This document shows, piece by piece, positions 23,101-32,480 of a DNA stretch of 64,000 nucleotides. Under the pieces are notes generated by a model that saw only the letters and a list, made by a program, of their open reading frames with translations, had not been told where the DNA came from and made no database searches. The position numbers and the translations under genes are program-made. Numbering within the stretch: the stretch's first letter is position 1; every line of letters begins with the position of its first letter. The DNA is from Calendula officinalis (lineage: Eukaryota; Streptophyta; Magnoliopsida; Asterales; Asteraceae), in NCBI GenBank assembly GCA_963853835.1, contig OY970824.1, positions 3,601,001-3,665,000 of the forward strand, given 5' to 3'.

Positions 23101-23596
23101 CCTTGTTAAACTCATTCCAAGTACTTCTTTTAGGAGAAATACAATGCTGAATGGTATGAACCAGAAATTTCCATTGTGGGGATAGAAGGCCTTTTTGAAA
23201 AGTTACAATATTAAGTCTGCCTTCATACCCCATTTTATTTAAAGTATCAGCAATGTATTCCTTAGGAAGAGTAGACATACCTGAATCATCATGAAGTTGT
23301 AGATGATGTCTGATTGATTGTTCAGATACAGTGATGTACTTTCCATCTACTTTCGATTTTATCATTGATGATGTGGTTCCTTCTGTTCGCTCAGCATTGG
23401 TCCAGAAATCCACCAAGTGCTGTTGATATGCCTTCGGCTTTACAGTTAAGGCAAACTGTATATACGAATTTCTCAAGAATTTTACGATTGGACGGAAATC
23501 TTTTGTTCCGTCGGGATTTTTTAAAAATGCAACCATGTTGTGAAATTCTGAGTATTTGAGATCGGTTTGCACATCGAGAGCTTGTAAAGTTGCCAT
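20120..23596 (-). CDS. Extra ORF in env position of the Copia element, 1158 aa
   Basis: Uninterrupted frame between pol and the internal polypurine tract. Start chosen at 23596: context AACAACAATGGC is an ideal plant start, and a TATA box lies 120-130 bases upstream. The N-terminal ~280 residues form a globular domain (VDFWTNAE, VDGKYITVSEQSIRHHLQL, LSPQWKFLVHTIQHC, WNEFNKAIASAVVCL, FLMYPRFLQ). This resembles ORFs I recall attached to Copia elements in Asteraceae, and loosely the 'putative plant transposon protein' domain. The middle is acidic and low-complexity, and its PVVT and VTTD words are encoded by the CAGTAGTA motif. Residues ~780-930 are Lys/Glu-rich and probably coiled coil. A second compact domain (INWRYIDDMIEIIRED, then FEYTSKKCDLFLYEKEYP) precedes a Lys-rich end. 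No signal peptide or membrane helix is evident, so it does not look like a true envelope protein. Function unknown. Confidence 0.85.
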   Translation of the reverse strand: MATLQALDVQTDLKYSEFHNMVAFLKNPDGTKDFRPIVKFLRNSYIQFALTVKPKAYQQHLVDFWTNAERTEGTTSSMIKSKVDGKYITVSEQSIRHHLQLHDDSGMSTLPKEYIADTLNKMGYEGRLNIVTFQKGLLSPQWKFLVHTIQHCISPKRSTWNEFNKAIASAVVCLCTDQVFNFSNMIFDGMLGNLSSSKFLMYPRFLQHIINCELQNLSTPKNIFVLPELNKKVFSNMRKQFKFSGKETPLFPNMIKDQPNIGEGSTIATTQVEPQPTPSPPNTAQTPPHIATQSPTQTEVLNVSQELDINLQSATLHSVEDLPDKTKHISTIYKRKKSLKDTRGQIESHPRLKELSSKEERGHEGRAFTTDAPKVGAQDSENIIRTQTSATLSDDSFEELLKGPRCQETTRGGISASSRKKRMSKRPNDSPSSDEGRSVELMERKENLKTNVPVSKPDDLARWSEGSIKIQQLTAKVDSLESTVQDCLYYQTNQGKTMAAMKRNVNIINKRMRQYELRLHQQSKLIRKLKKRIDDSEAPPVELTKGEKDNIQTMIDESIAAAASSLLNLKETEVDEGPEMMITEEEPITTAPTKEQAEKDIPVVTPTTDITAVVNEEKAANTTDDLSVVISEDIPVVTTLVTTDDIIELPPLLEPTMILPPSPKRTTTTQMVVKDIDDDINWLEVDECSLPPHPKILPISQIHYYGPKFVIESEPNMKKDNYIGKGKEVADEDQPNRAQGHEIVNKINYAKSAKQDRWKVKRAKYLKKVEVSLANENKRLAERARILRQPFTEIKLADIADISKLPQFQQKIKSKQVAETRKELQRRELKKFRQLEHETIELLEAQVQECKEQKADMPEQFAEKKKEMITFLKSKGYNTKAFGRMKLINLIEKYCVEKKKDLTEQDSNEKYTTKLEQIDSKEMKERKTISGESSGVSSQTSKKRKTIASELDQPNKKLQMVQVHDLPIAPLQNNPIINWRYIDDMIEIIREDKVTQRFRAWKPLVMSLTRSDIIKMLIIGKPRMTKKNWKNSAAGYLTEMIDAAFYPENYPEKYTDSENVQAWNVLPTVNMYFFEYTSKKCDLFLYEKEYPHSEKTLYQLWCMNFIKPHDAVMLQNKLNEFVKRISKYIIAQRNKRNQQTLEGDKKRAKLLEEKKKKK

Positions 23597-23717
23597 TGTT
23601 GTTGAGATTTTGCAAGAATTTTGTTAAAGATGAAGGGTTTTTGATCGTAAACTAGGGTTTATCGAAAGGTGTTTAGAGAATCGAAGTGAAGATAATGCTA
23701 AATTAATCATCTGCCGC

Positions 23718-23727
23718 CTTTTATATC
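23718..23727 (-). promoter_or_regulatory. Possible promoter of the extra ORF (TATA box)
   Basis: Minus strand reads ATATAAAAGG about 125 bases before the ATG, followed by an A/C-rich leader with AAACCCTAG-like words common in plant 5' UTRs. This suggests transcription independent of the LTR. Confidence 0.55.
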
Positions 23728-23823
23728 TTTCGATTAAACCTGCAAAACTACGAAAATAGCCTTCGAATCATAACATAACGGTTATTTTCATGGGGGTTAG
23801 TTTGGTAATTGTGTTTATGAAAG

Positions 23824-24082
23824 ACCAGTAGTAAATAAGATATCAGTAGTAAAACGTCAGTAGTATCTACTAACATCAGTAATGACTAAGGATTTTGACA
23901 TCAGTAGTAATTAAAGACATCAGTAGTAACCATTACCACACAAGACCAGTAGTATATGTGAATACCAGTAGTACTGACTTACCAGTAGTATCCGTGTAAA
24001 CCTAAAATACACCAGTAGTAATGAACTATCAGTAGTATTTTGTGCATACACTTTCACACCAGTAGTACAGCAATACTAGTAG
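23824..24082. repeat. Cluster of CAGTAGTA motifs (between pol and extra ORF)
   Basis: Eleven exact CAGTAGTA in about 250 bp, with near-matches such as CAGTAATG and TAGTAGTA. All are in the same orientation here, preceded by AC or AT. Spacers are unrelated to one another. Confidence 0.9.
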
Positions 24083-24144
24083 TAAAACACTTAAGAAAAT
24101 AATATTTTACAACACTAACTTTACACATAATTTTAAGTGAGATT

Positions 24145-27100
24145 TTAAGTTATTAAAATCATTCCAATACTACTGACCAAGAAGTTGAATCTTCCTACAT
24201 CAAATGCTTTTGTAAAAAGATCTGCTAATTGATCATCAGTATGGATTTTAACTACTTTGATTAATTTCTTTTCATTACAATCTCTTATAAAGTGAAATCT
24301 TATTTCAATGTGTTTAGTTTTTGAATGTTTTACTGGATTATTCACAATACTAATAGCACTTTGATTATCAATAAAAATAGGAGTTTTAAGGATAGAGATA
24401 CCAAAGTCTAGAAGTTGATTTTGAATCCATAGTACTTGAGCACAGCAAGCAGATGCAGCTACATATTCTGCTTCAGCAGTAGATGTTGATACATTTGTTT
24501 GCTTCTTACATTGCCATGACACTAGTCTTGATCCAAAGAATTGACATCCACCAGTAGTGGACTTTCTATCTTGACATTCACCTCCATAGTCACTATCTGT
24601 ATAGGCTATTAGTTCAAAGGGTGAGTCATGTGGATACCATAGACCTAGTGATGGTTTGCCTTTCAAGTATCTGAATATTCTTTTGACAGCCTGCAAGTGT
24701 AGTTCTTTGGGTCTTGCTTGATATCTTGCACACACACAAACACTATACATAATGTCAGGTCTTGATGCAGTTAAGTACATCAAAGATCCTATCATTGATC
24801 TATATAAGTGTTCATCTACATCCTCCCCCTCAACATCAGGATGTAGGTGTTTGTGTGTTTCCATTGGTGTACTAGCACTTTTACTGTCTTTCAAGTCAAA
24901 CTTTTCCAAGATGTCTTTGACATATTTTGATTGATTTATCAAAATACCATCAGTTCTTTGACTGACTTGGAGTCCAAGGAAGAAGTTCATTGGACCCATG
25001 GAGCTCATCTTGAATTTAATCTGCATCAGCTCTTCAAATTCTTTGCATAATAAATCATTGGTTGATCCAAAGATGATATCATCTACATAGATTTGTACCA
25101 GTAGTATATCATCTTTGACTTTCTTTGTAAACAATGTTTTATCAATGGCTCCTCTTTTGAAATTGTTCTTTAATAAGTATGATGATAGTGTGTCATACCA
25201 TGCTCTTGGTGCCTGATGTAGACCATATAGAGCTTTATCCAATTTAAACACATAATCACCATGTTTTGGATCTTCAAATCCTGGAGGTTGGCAAACATAA
25301 ACTTCTTCTTCAATCTTCCCATACAGGAAAGCACTCTTCACATCCATTTGATAGACTTTAAACCTTTTGAATGAAGCATATGCTAGGAATATTCTTATTG
25401 CTTCAATTCTGGCAACAGGAGCATACACTTCATCATAGTCTATACCTTCTTCTTGAGTGTATCCTTGGGCTACAAGTCTGGCTTTATTCTTGATCACTAT
25501 CCCTCTTTCATCTTTCTTGTTTCTAAAGATCCATCTTGTTCCAATGGCTCTTTTTCCTTTGGGTAGAGGTACAAGTGTCCAAACAGCTTGTAATTTAAAT
25601 TGAAGGAGTTCCTCTTGCATTGCCTCAATCCAGTTTGAGTCCTTCATTGCTTGTTGGATCTTCTTTGGTTCATCCTGAGACAGAAAGCATTCATACATAC
25701 ATTCATTAGCAATTAAACTAATGTTACACATATTTGCAGTTAAGCTTTTATTTAATTTGCTTCTTGTTTGAAGTGGTGAGTTAACATCACTTAGAACAAG
25801 GTCTAATGGATGGTTCTTTTGAGTCCTTGTTGTTGTAGTTTTATCAACCACTAGTTGATTTTCAAGGTTGGACTCATTTGCCTCAGGTAGTTGTTCTTCT
25901 TGAGATCCTTCATTGTCATTAGTATTTGGTTCATCATTATCTTGGTCAGAGTTACTACTGCTATCAACTTCATTGAGATCAGAAGTATTGAAGTTGTTAC
26001 TGGTATCAGTAGTATCTTGAGAATCTAGGTTATAGTTGGGACCAGTAGTATTTTCAGTACTATTACTGGTACCAGTAGTAATTGAATTACTACTGACCTC
26101 ATTCTCAGAGTTACTACTGCTTTCAATATTTGAGTTCTTACTGACATCAGTATTAACTATGGGAGCAGTATCAACAACTATGTATCTCATCTTTTCTTGA
26201 CCAGTATAAACAGATGATGTTCCTTCCTTTTGATTAAGACAATTTGAATTACCTGCATTGAAATTCATATTAAAATTAAAGGATTTGGTTAGATTGTCTA
26301 TGTCAAATAGCCAATCTGGACCATTTCCTTGTTCATTAGGTACATTTTCATTAAAGGATACATTGATGCTTTCTTCAATTATCCTTAGTCTTTTGTTGAA
26401 TACTCTGTATGATTTGCTTTGAGTAGAGTATCCCACAAAGATTCCATCATCAGCTTTGCAGTCAAACTTACCAATTTGTTCTCTTGTAATCAAAATAGTA
26501 CAAGGACAACCAAATGATTTTAAGAAACTTATAGAAGGTTTTCTTTTATTGAAAAGTTCATATGGTGTTTTAAAGTGTGGCTTCACTATTAATACTCTGT
26601 TTTGAACATAACAAGCAGTATTAACAGCTTCTGCCCAAAAAGTAATTGGTAATTTTGAGTCTGCTAGCATTGATCTTGCTGCTTCAATGATGGTTCTATT
26701 CCTTCTTTCAGCTACACCATTTTGTTGTGGAGTTCTAGGTGAGCTGTATTGCCTGTCAATACCTTTAAGATCACAAAAGTTAATTAGGTTAGCATTCTTA
26801 AATTCTGTGCCATTATCACATCTTATGGCTTTCACTTTTTGATCAGATGTGTTTTCCAGTTTGACAATTAAGTTCTTTATGAGTTCACTTGTTTCATCCT
26901 TTGTCCTGAGAAAGAAAACCCATGTATATCTGGAAAAGTCATCAGTAATAACAAGACAATATTGTTTCTTTCCAATACTCATTACATTTGTAGGTCCAAA
27001 AAGGTCCATATGTAAGAGCTGTAAAGGAACAGAAATAGAGTTCACAGTTTTGGACTTATGAGAAGTCTTGTGTTGTTTACCTTTTAGGCATGCAACACAG

Positions 27101-27657
27101 TGATGATCACACATGAATTGTTTTTGAGGAAGTCCAATGACCAGATTTCTTTTTACTAAATTATTCATGTTTTTAAAATTTGTGTGACACATCCTTCTAT
27201 GCCAAAGTTCTGATTCAGTGGTGTTTGCCTTGGATATAAAACAGTTGACCTCATTTGTAGAAATGAGTTCTCCCCCTATATCCAGGCAATACACATTGTT
27301 TCTCCTTGGGGTTCTTAAAACAACATATTTTTCATCTAAAATAAACTCAGGAGAAAGAATGATGCACTCAATGTCTGTGAACAGAATCTTGTTCTTTTTA
27401 TCACAAACTTGAGACACACTGACAAGATTGTATTTTAGTTCAGCTACATAAAATACATTATCAAAGGTAATTTTTCCATTAGTAACAGTACCTTTACCTG
27501 TAATCTTACCTCCTTTTGGGTTCTCACCAAAAGCCACAAATCCACCATCAAAGGACTTGAAATCTTTAAGAATTTGCAGATTTCCAGTCATGTGCCTTGA
27601 GCATCCACTATCAATATGCCATGTTCTACCTTCTTCTGGGATCTGAATGCTCTGCAC
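24145..27657 (-). CDS. pol: Copia pol polyprotein (PR-INT-RT-RNase H), 1170 aa
   Basis: Order as in Ty1/copia. Aspartic protease: WHIDSGCSRHMTG near residue 15. GAG-pre-integrase: ELWHRRMCH. Integrase: HHCC finger (DHHCVACLKGKQH), then the core with MDLFGP, IRCDNGTEF and NGVAERRNRTIIE (D,D-35-E). After a Ser/Asn-rich linker, RT has WIFRNKKDE, YAPVARIEAIRIFLA, MDVKSAFLYG and the catalytic YVDDI. RNase H has TDSDYGG, DRKSTTGG, STAEAEYVA and SKTKHIE. All catalytic residues are visible and no stop interrupts it. The frame opens just after a stop at about 27680 and has no early ATG; the listed start is a GTG. Expression may need frameshifting or reinitiation from gag, which ends at 27672 in another frame. 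CAGTAGTA motifs crowd the linker (25950-26170). Confidence 0.95.
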   Translation of the reverse strand: MQSIQIPEEGRTWHIDSGCSRHMTGNLQILKDFKSFDGGFVAFGENPKGGKITGKGTVTNGKITFDNVFYVAELKYNLVSVSQVCDKKNKILFTDIECIILSPEFILDEKYVVLRTPRRNNVYCLDIGGELISTNEVNCFISKANTTESELWHRRMCHTNFKNMNNLVKRNLVIGLPQKQFMCDHHCVACLKGKQHKTSHKSKTVNSISVPLQLLHMDLFGPTNVMSIGKKQYCLVITDDFSRYTWVFFLRTKDETSELIKNLIVKLENTSDQKVKAIRCDNGTEFKNANLINFCDLKGIDRQYSSPRTPQQNGVAERRNRTIIEAARSMLADSKLPITFWAEAVNTACYVQNRVLIVKPHFKTPYELFNKRKPSISFLKSFGCPCTILITREQIGKFDCKADDGIFVGYSTQSKSYRVFNKRLRIIEESINVSFNENVPNEQGNGPDWLFDIDNLTKSFNFNMNFNAGNSNCLNQKEGTSSVYTGQEKMRYIVVDTAPIVNTDVSKNSNIESSSNSENEVSSNSITTGTSNSTENTTGPNYNLDSQDTTDTSNNFNTSDLNEVDSSSNSDQDNDEPNTNDNEGSQEEQLPEANESNLENQLVVDKTTTTRTQKNHPLDLVLSDVNSPLQTRSKLNKSLTANMCNISLIANECMYECFLSQDEPKKIQQAMKDSNWIEAMQEELLQFKLQAVWTLVPLPKGKRAIGTRWIFRNKKDERGIVIKNKARLVAQGYTQEEGIDYDEVYAPVARIEAIRIFLAYASFKRFKVYQMDVKSAFLYGKIEEEVYVCQPPGFEDPKHGDYVFKLDKALYGLHQAPRAWYDTLSSYLLKNNFKRGAIDKTLFTKKVKDDILLVQIYVDDIIFGSTNDLLCKEFEELMQIKFKMSSMGPMNFFLGLQVSQRTDGILINQSKYVKDILEKFDLKDSKSASTPMETHKHLHPDVEGEDVDEHLYRSMIGSLMYLTASRPDIMYSVCVCARYQARPKELHLQAVKRIFRYLKGKPSLGLWYPHDSPFELIAYTDSDYGGECQDRKSTTGGCQFFGSRLVSWQCKKQTNVSTSTAEAEYVAASACCAQVLWIQNQLLDFGISILKTPIFIDNQSAISIVNNPVKHSKTKHIEIRFHFIRDCNEKKLIKVVKIHTDDQLADLFTKAFDVGRFNFLVSSIGMILIT

Positions 27658-27671
27658 AAGAGAGTAAAGGA

Positions 27672-30239
27672 TTAGTTAAGTTTGGGAACCCAAGCTTTAT
27701 ATGTCTTGGGTTCATCCTTTGAGAAATGAGCTTTTGGGGATTTAACTTTAAAGACTTTTGGTACCCATACTTGTTTATTACTGGTATTTTGTTTTACTAC
27801 TGTCCTTTTGTAGTTATTACTGGTGTGAAAATTTCCTACTGATCTTGGTTTATACCCATTGTTTCTAGCTTTTGAATACTTTACTACTGATGGACCAGTA
27901 GTATTTGGGTACTTATCATGTTTAGAATGACCAGTAGTGTTTTTAGGGTTAACACCAGTAGTGTTTTTGAAATTTGTTTTGGGAGCAGTAGTATTTTTGA
28001 AATTAGGGTTATTACCAGTAGTATTCTTGTACTGGTACCATACAGCATTATAATTAGGGTTAACACCAGTAGTAAATTTGTTAGAGTTTCTACTGGTGTT
28101 GGAAAATTTAAAATATTGTTTATTTTGATTGGATTTTCCATTATTCTTGAAGTAATTGCTGTACTTTGGGCTTCCAGCTCTTCTGTTTTGAACAAACCTT
28201 GTTTTACTTCTTCCAAATCTTGGATTTTCAACAATTGGATTTTTAATTTTATTTACTACTGAATGACCAGTAGTAACTTTTAACTTTTGAGTTTTAGCAT
28301 TTTCTTTAAGAACTTTAAATTCTTTTAACTCTTTGCAGTTTATTGGATTGTAGTGACAATCCTTTGCTAAATGGTTCATTTTATTGCATATAACACATCT
28401 TAGTTTCTTATTTTTAGCACCTTCAGGTATTCTTTGGTCTAAGAGTTGTGTTTTATTTCTTTCATTCCCCCTTGTTAAAATTTTTGGTACATTATCTGCA
28501 TTATATTTGGGAGATTCATTTGGACTTTGAGCTGTGTGAAAACTTGTATCAATTGATTTTGGTGATTCACTTTGAGATATAGTAAATTCAATTGATTGTT
28601 CATCAACAGAAGAATTATTTGATTCAGATGTTTCATTAGATGATTCAGTTTGATTTTCAGTTTTTAATTCATTAATGATTCTTTCTGAACTGTTTTTAAG
28701 AGGTGGAATGATTTTATATGGAGGTGGTACAGCATGATATCCCACCCCATGAACAACCTTTTCTGTAGTTTGATTATTAGTTAATTCATCAAGAATTTTA
28801 GTGCTTCTTTCAAACTTTTTAATTGTTAATTTATTTTGTTCAATTTCAAGTTGACATTCTTCTATTTTACTTGTAAGTTCATTATTTTTTGTTTCATAAA
28901 ACTCTTTCTCATCCACAGCTTGAAGCAATTCTTCCTTGATCCGTTGATCAATCATCTTGTACACCTTTATTTGATGTTCTTGATCAGCAATCACCCCATC
29001 AAACTCATAATTTCTTCTGATTGCTTTTGCTAAATCTTCATTTAATTTATTGTTTTCTTTTTCTAGATTTTTAATAATTTTAGCACATTCAGGAGTACAA
29101 GGTTTAGATTTTACCTCAGTTTTGTTGTCAGTAAAGGCCATGAGAGCTTGATTTTGAGCATGCTCTTCTGCTTGGAAGCTCCAGTCATATCCTTGTCCTT
29201 GTTGTGACACAAGAGCAGTTGATTTTGATCTTTTGTCTGGATGAGGACATTCTTTTGCAAAGTGACCAAGGTTGTTACAGTTGTAACATTTGACTTTAGT
29301 TTTGTCAAATCCTGCTTTGTCACCTTTGTTGAAATTGAGGCTTGTCCTTCCAGTTCTTTTTAGGAATCTTTTGGTCCTTAGGCTCAGCATAGCCATCTGC
29401 CATTTAAGATCCATCTCCTCAAGATCATCTGGATTCAGTTGTTCCAAGTCATCACTAATCAATGCAGTATGCACATGACTAGTGAAGAAGGATTCTCTTG
29501 CAGTATCCTCAGAATCTGCAGCCTTTCCTGCGGAGGTTTCCTGTCCTTGACCTGTACTAGACACAAAAGCAGCATTGTTAGAAGAAATAGAAGGGTTTTT
29601 GTGATTTACCTCAGTTTCAAACACTCTGAGATCATTATAGAGTTCATCTAACTCCTTTTCTTCTAAAGCATCTCTTTGTCTGTACACCACTGTGTACATG
29701 GCCCATTCTTCACTAAGAGACCTTAGAAACTTCATGTTGACATCCTCTTGATCCATCTTTACACCAACTTGGTTGAGTTCACCAATTAGTTTGTTGAATC
29801 TGTCAAACACTTGAGTGAGTGTTTCATTGGGCTTTCCTTTGAAATTTTCAAAGTCTTGTTTGAGAACAGACTTCATATTCCTCTTGGTGCTCTTTGTCCC
29901 AACGAATCTCTTCTCCAGTGCTTCCCACAGTATTTTTGCATCATCATATTCAACAAAGAGATGTTGATAATCATTAGGAATGGCCAGTAAGAGAGTGCTT
30001 AGAGTTTTGAGTTCAATGCCTTTATCTTTCTTCTCCTTCTCACATTTAAGTTTGTCTGCCTCAGTTGCAGAGCTACTTGCTTGAAGTTGACCAGTTTTGT
30101 TTCCTTCACAAACGACTTCCCACATGGAATAATCTGTAATAAGCATGTATTGCTTAATACGATTCTTCCACATCCCAAAGTTATTGGGTGTGAGTATAGG
30201 AATTTTGTTGGCCTGAGTGCTTTCATTATTATCAGTCAT
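27672..30239 (-). CDS. gag: Copia gag, 855 aa
   Basis: Capsid/nucleocapsid protein that packages element RNA. It starts 75 bases after the primer-binding site with an AATC ATG ACT context. Residues 13-35 (PILTPNNFGMWKNRIKQYML) and ~80-210 form the UBN2/Copia gag fold (LLLAIPNDYQHLF, LWEALEKRF, FLRSLSEEW). A zinc knuckle CX2CX4HX4C lies at residues ~318-331 (CYNCNNLGHFAKEC). A likely coiled coil follows at ~380-480. A second knuckle (CVICNKMNHLAKDC) precedes a basic Asn/Thr tail. The tail repeats NTTG, encoded by the TACTACTGG complement of CAGTAGTA. Two knuckles and this length are larger than the usual Copia gag and fit the Sirevirus-like group. Confidence 0.93.
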   Translation of the reverse strand: MTDNNESTQANKIPILTPNNFGMWKNRIKQYMLITDYSMWEVVCEGNKTGQLQASSSATEADKLKCEKEKKDKGIELKTLSTLLLAIPNDYQHLFVEYDDAKILWEALEKRFVGTKSTKRNMKSVLKQDFENFKGKPNETLTQVFDRFNKLIGELNQVGVKMDQEDVNMKFLRSLSEEWAMYTVVYRQRDALEEKELDELYNDLRVFETEVNHKNPSISSNNAAFVSSTGQGQETSAGKAADSEDTARESFFTSHVHTALISDDLEQLNPDDLEEMDLKWQMAMLSLRTKRFLKRTGRTSLNFNKGDKAGFDKTKVKCYNCNNLGHFAKECPHPDKRSKSTALVSQQGQGYDWSFQAEEHAQNQALMAFTDNKTEVKSKPCTPECAKIIKNLEKENNKLNEDLAKAIRRNYEFDGVIADQEHQIKVYKMIDQRIKEELLQAVDEKEFYETKNNELTSKIEECQLEIEQNKLTIKKFERSTKILDELTNNQTTEKVVHGVGYHAVPPPYKIIPPLKNSSERIINELKTENQTESSNETSESNNSSVDEQSIEFTISQSESPKSIDTSFHTAQSPNESPKYNADNVPKILTRGNERNKTQLLDQRIPEGAKNKKLRCVICNKMNHLAKDCHYNPINCKELKEFKVLKENAKTQKLKVTTGHSVVNKIKNPIVENPRFGRSKTRFVQNRRAGSPKYSNYFKNNGKSNQNKQYFKFSNTSRNSNKFTTGVNPNYNAVWYQYKNTTGNNPNFKNTTAPKTNFKNTTGVNPKNTTGHSKHDKYPNTTGPSVVKYSKARNNGYKPRSVGNFHTSNNYKRTVVKQNTSNKQVWVPKVFKVKSPKAHFSKDEPKTYKAWVPKLN

Positions 30240-30313
30240 GATTAATAATGTGTGTGTTTTAAAGATTAAAACTTTTTGTTGTTCTTAACAATTAGTAGAT
30301 CTAGAACCAATAA

Positions 30314-30325
30314 GCTCTGATACCA
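30314..30325 (-). promoter_or_regulatory. Primer-binding site (tRNA-iMet)
   Basis: Minus-strand TGGTATCAGAGC two bases after the 5' LTR end (CTTCACA). It is the standard Copia minus-strand primer site. Confidence 0.95.
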
Positions 30326-30327
30326 CT

Positions 30328-30818
30328 TGTGAAGATCGAATAACTCTTCATAAACATAGATCTTTAGGCTCAAGAATAGTTAGTTCTTGATCTGGAATAA
30401 GCATATACAAAACATAAAATTGCGGAATTAGTTGAACATATATGTATAGCTAAACAAGTTTTCATCATTAAAAGCCTCAATTCTATATATAAATACATAG
30501 AACGGTTCTTCGTTAAACAGGATCAAACGATCTTGAGGCTTAGGTTTTACACACAAAACACGTTAAAACGTGGGTTCCAAGAACAACTAATTCTATGTCA
30601 TTAGGTTTCTTTATATACTAGAAAACCTAAGACTTACAAGGAAAAGATAATACTAAATCTTTTAAATTAATAAAGATATACTATATCTTTTACATTTATG
30701 ATTATCTCCTAAATCTTTATTTGAATTTGAACTTCCATATCTTCATTTAGGTCCTTGTAGTTTAATAGTTTTGACATAATCAAATCTTTAATGAATATTA
30801 ATAATAATATTCCTAACA
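30328..30818 (-). repeat. 5' LTR of the Copia element
   Basis: 491 bp, identical by eye to 17458-17948. On the minus strand GTATATAAAG (30609-30618) is a plausible TATA box. CATAC follows at 30819-30823. Confidence 0.97.
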
Positions 30819-32477
30819 CATACATGTAGTTTATTTGAAAATGCGTCCCTAGAGTTTGTGGGCCTAGCGGCCTGGCGCCTCATGCCAAGAATCGGCCCAT
30901 ATAGTGATACGGAAAGTATTTCTAGTATATCAAACACAATAATATTTTTTTATCAGTTAAAAACCTGATTACACGTTTCCTTTCTTAAATAGAATCGATG
31001 GCACTACGCATGAAGGACATTATTGCTCGAGATTCATTATCAAAAGAACTTGATTGGAACTGTATTGGCCAAATGACCTGGTAGACGAACTAACGGATAC
31101 ATCATAGAGATCCAATTGCTTACTTTTTTCGATTAGGCTCAAACCTTCTTCATCAACACTTTGCTTAGCCCATGGATGTTGCCTAAAATCTTTTAAACCG
31201 TCCAATTCCACCTCCACTTCCGTCATCGTGGGTCTATCCGAACCATTTACACTAAGACATCTTTTTACCAAAAGAGCAATAGCTTGAAGTTGCTCAATAT
31301 TTCCTTCTCGTACCACTTGCGTGTCAAGAATTTCTAACAAGTGGTTTTTCTTCATGGAAGCCAAAAAATATGTTGCTAGATTAAGTTCTTCTTGACTTCT
31401 CTCGTGACAAATAGGCTTTTCGCCCGTTAATAGCTCTAAAAGCACAACCCCAAAGCTATAAACGTCACTTTTGTCTGTTAGCTGACTTGTCTGAAAGTAC
31501 TCTGGATCTAGATACCCAAATGTGCCTTGAACTAATGTTAGTACTTGTGTTTGATTCAATGGTATCAATCTTGAAGCCCCAAAATCTGAAATTTTGGGCG
31601 CAAGATTTTCATCTAATAATATGTTTGCGGACTTTACATCCCTATGGATGATAGGCTTAGAAGCTTCGGAATGTAGGTAAGTAAGTGCACGAGCCGACTC
31701 GATGGCTATCCTTAAACGGTTTCCCCAAGATAGATAAACCATTACATTGTCGCCATGGATATGATCAAAAAGAGTCCCATTGGAAACACATTCATATACT
31801 AGTAGTGGAACTTCGACATCTAAACAACAGCCTAAGAGCTTCACCACATTCCGATGATTGATTTGAGTTAGAATGACAACCTCGTTGATGAATTGCTCGA
31901 TTTGGGTCTCATCCATTACCTGTGATTTCTTTATTGCGACAACGCGTTTGTCATTTAAGACGCCTTTGTATACGGTTCCATAACCACCACGACCAAGAAT
32001 TCTATGTTTAGAAAAGTTTTTTGTCGCTTTTTGCAGCTCTTCAGTTGTGAATATCCTTGTGGATTGGTTTACGCCATTACCCTCGTTCAAATCATTTTGT
32101 TGTTCCAACAACTTGCCACCATTTTTCATGAAGAACTTTGCTCTAAGTTTGATATCATTTCTTCTTTTATGGCTAAAATAGATCCATGCGACTCCAACGA
32201 GTAAAGACAAGAACCCGAACCCCATTCCTGCACACAAGTAATTGTTTGTTAGCAACAACATGTGTATATATAACTCAATTTTTAATTAACTTATAACATA
32301 ATCACCAAGTGATATCCTGAGCGCTTGGGAATTTGAACTTTTAATAGTGCAGCCACGGCCGTCCTTTCTTCCATCTCTTACATATCCATTTCGGCAAGAA
32401 CAATTAAAACTTCCAGGAAAATTACTACAAACTCCGTCACAAGGATTATTATTTGGATCAGCACACTCATCAATATC

Positions 32478-32480
<3 letters not shown>

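Larger units (their letters stand above)
17458..30818 (-). mobile_element. Complete Copia/Sirevirus-type retrotransposon, composite, 13.36 kb
   Basis: Terminal 491-bp direct repeats (17458-17948 and 30328-30818) show no difference by eye. Both run TGTGAAG...CCTAACA and are flanked by CATAC (17453-17457 and 30819-30823). The element reads on the minus strand: 5' LTR, iMet primer site, gag, pol (protease-integrase-RT-RNase H, the Copia order), an extra 1158-aa ORF, a second PPT, LTR and PBS set, about 1.4 kb of leader-like DNA, then PPT and 3' LTR. Repeated AGGGGAAG-type polypurine tracts before the 3' LTR and an ORF in the env position are Sirevirus features. Identical LTRs and open frames mean a very recent, possibly still active insertion. 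It lies between WAK1 and WAK2. Confidence 0.95.

Noticed and set aside
20671..23559. Plus-strand open frames opposite the extra ORF
   Set aside because: They are shadows of the long minus-strand frame; their Ser-rich composition mirrors it and no family motif is seen.
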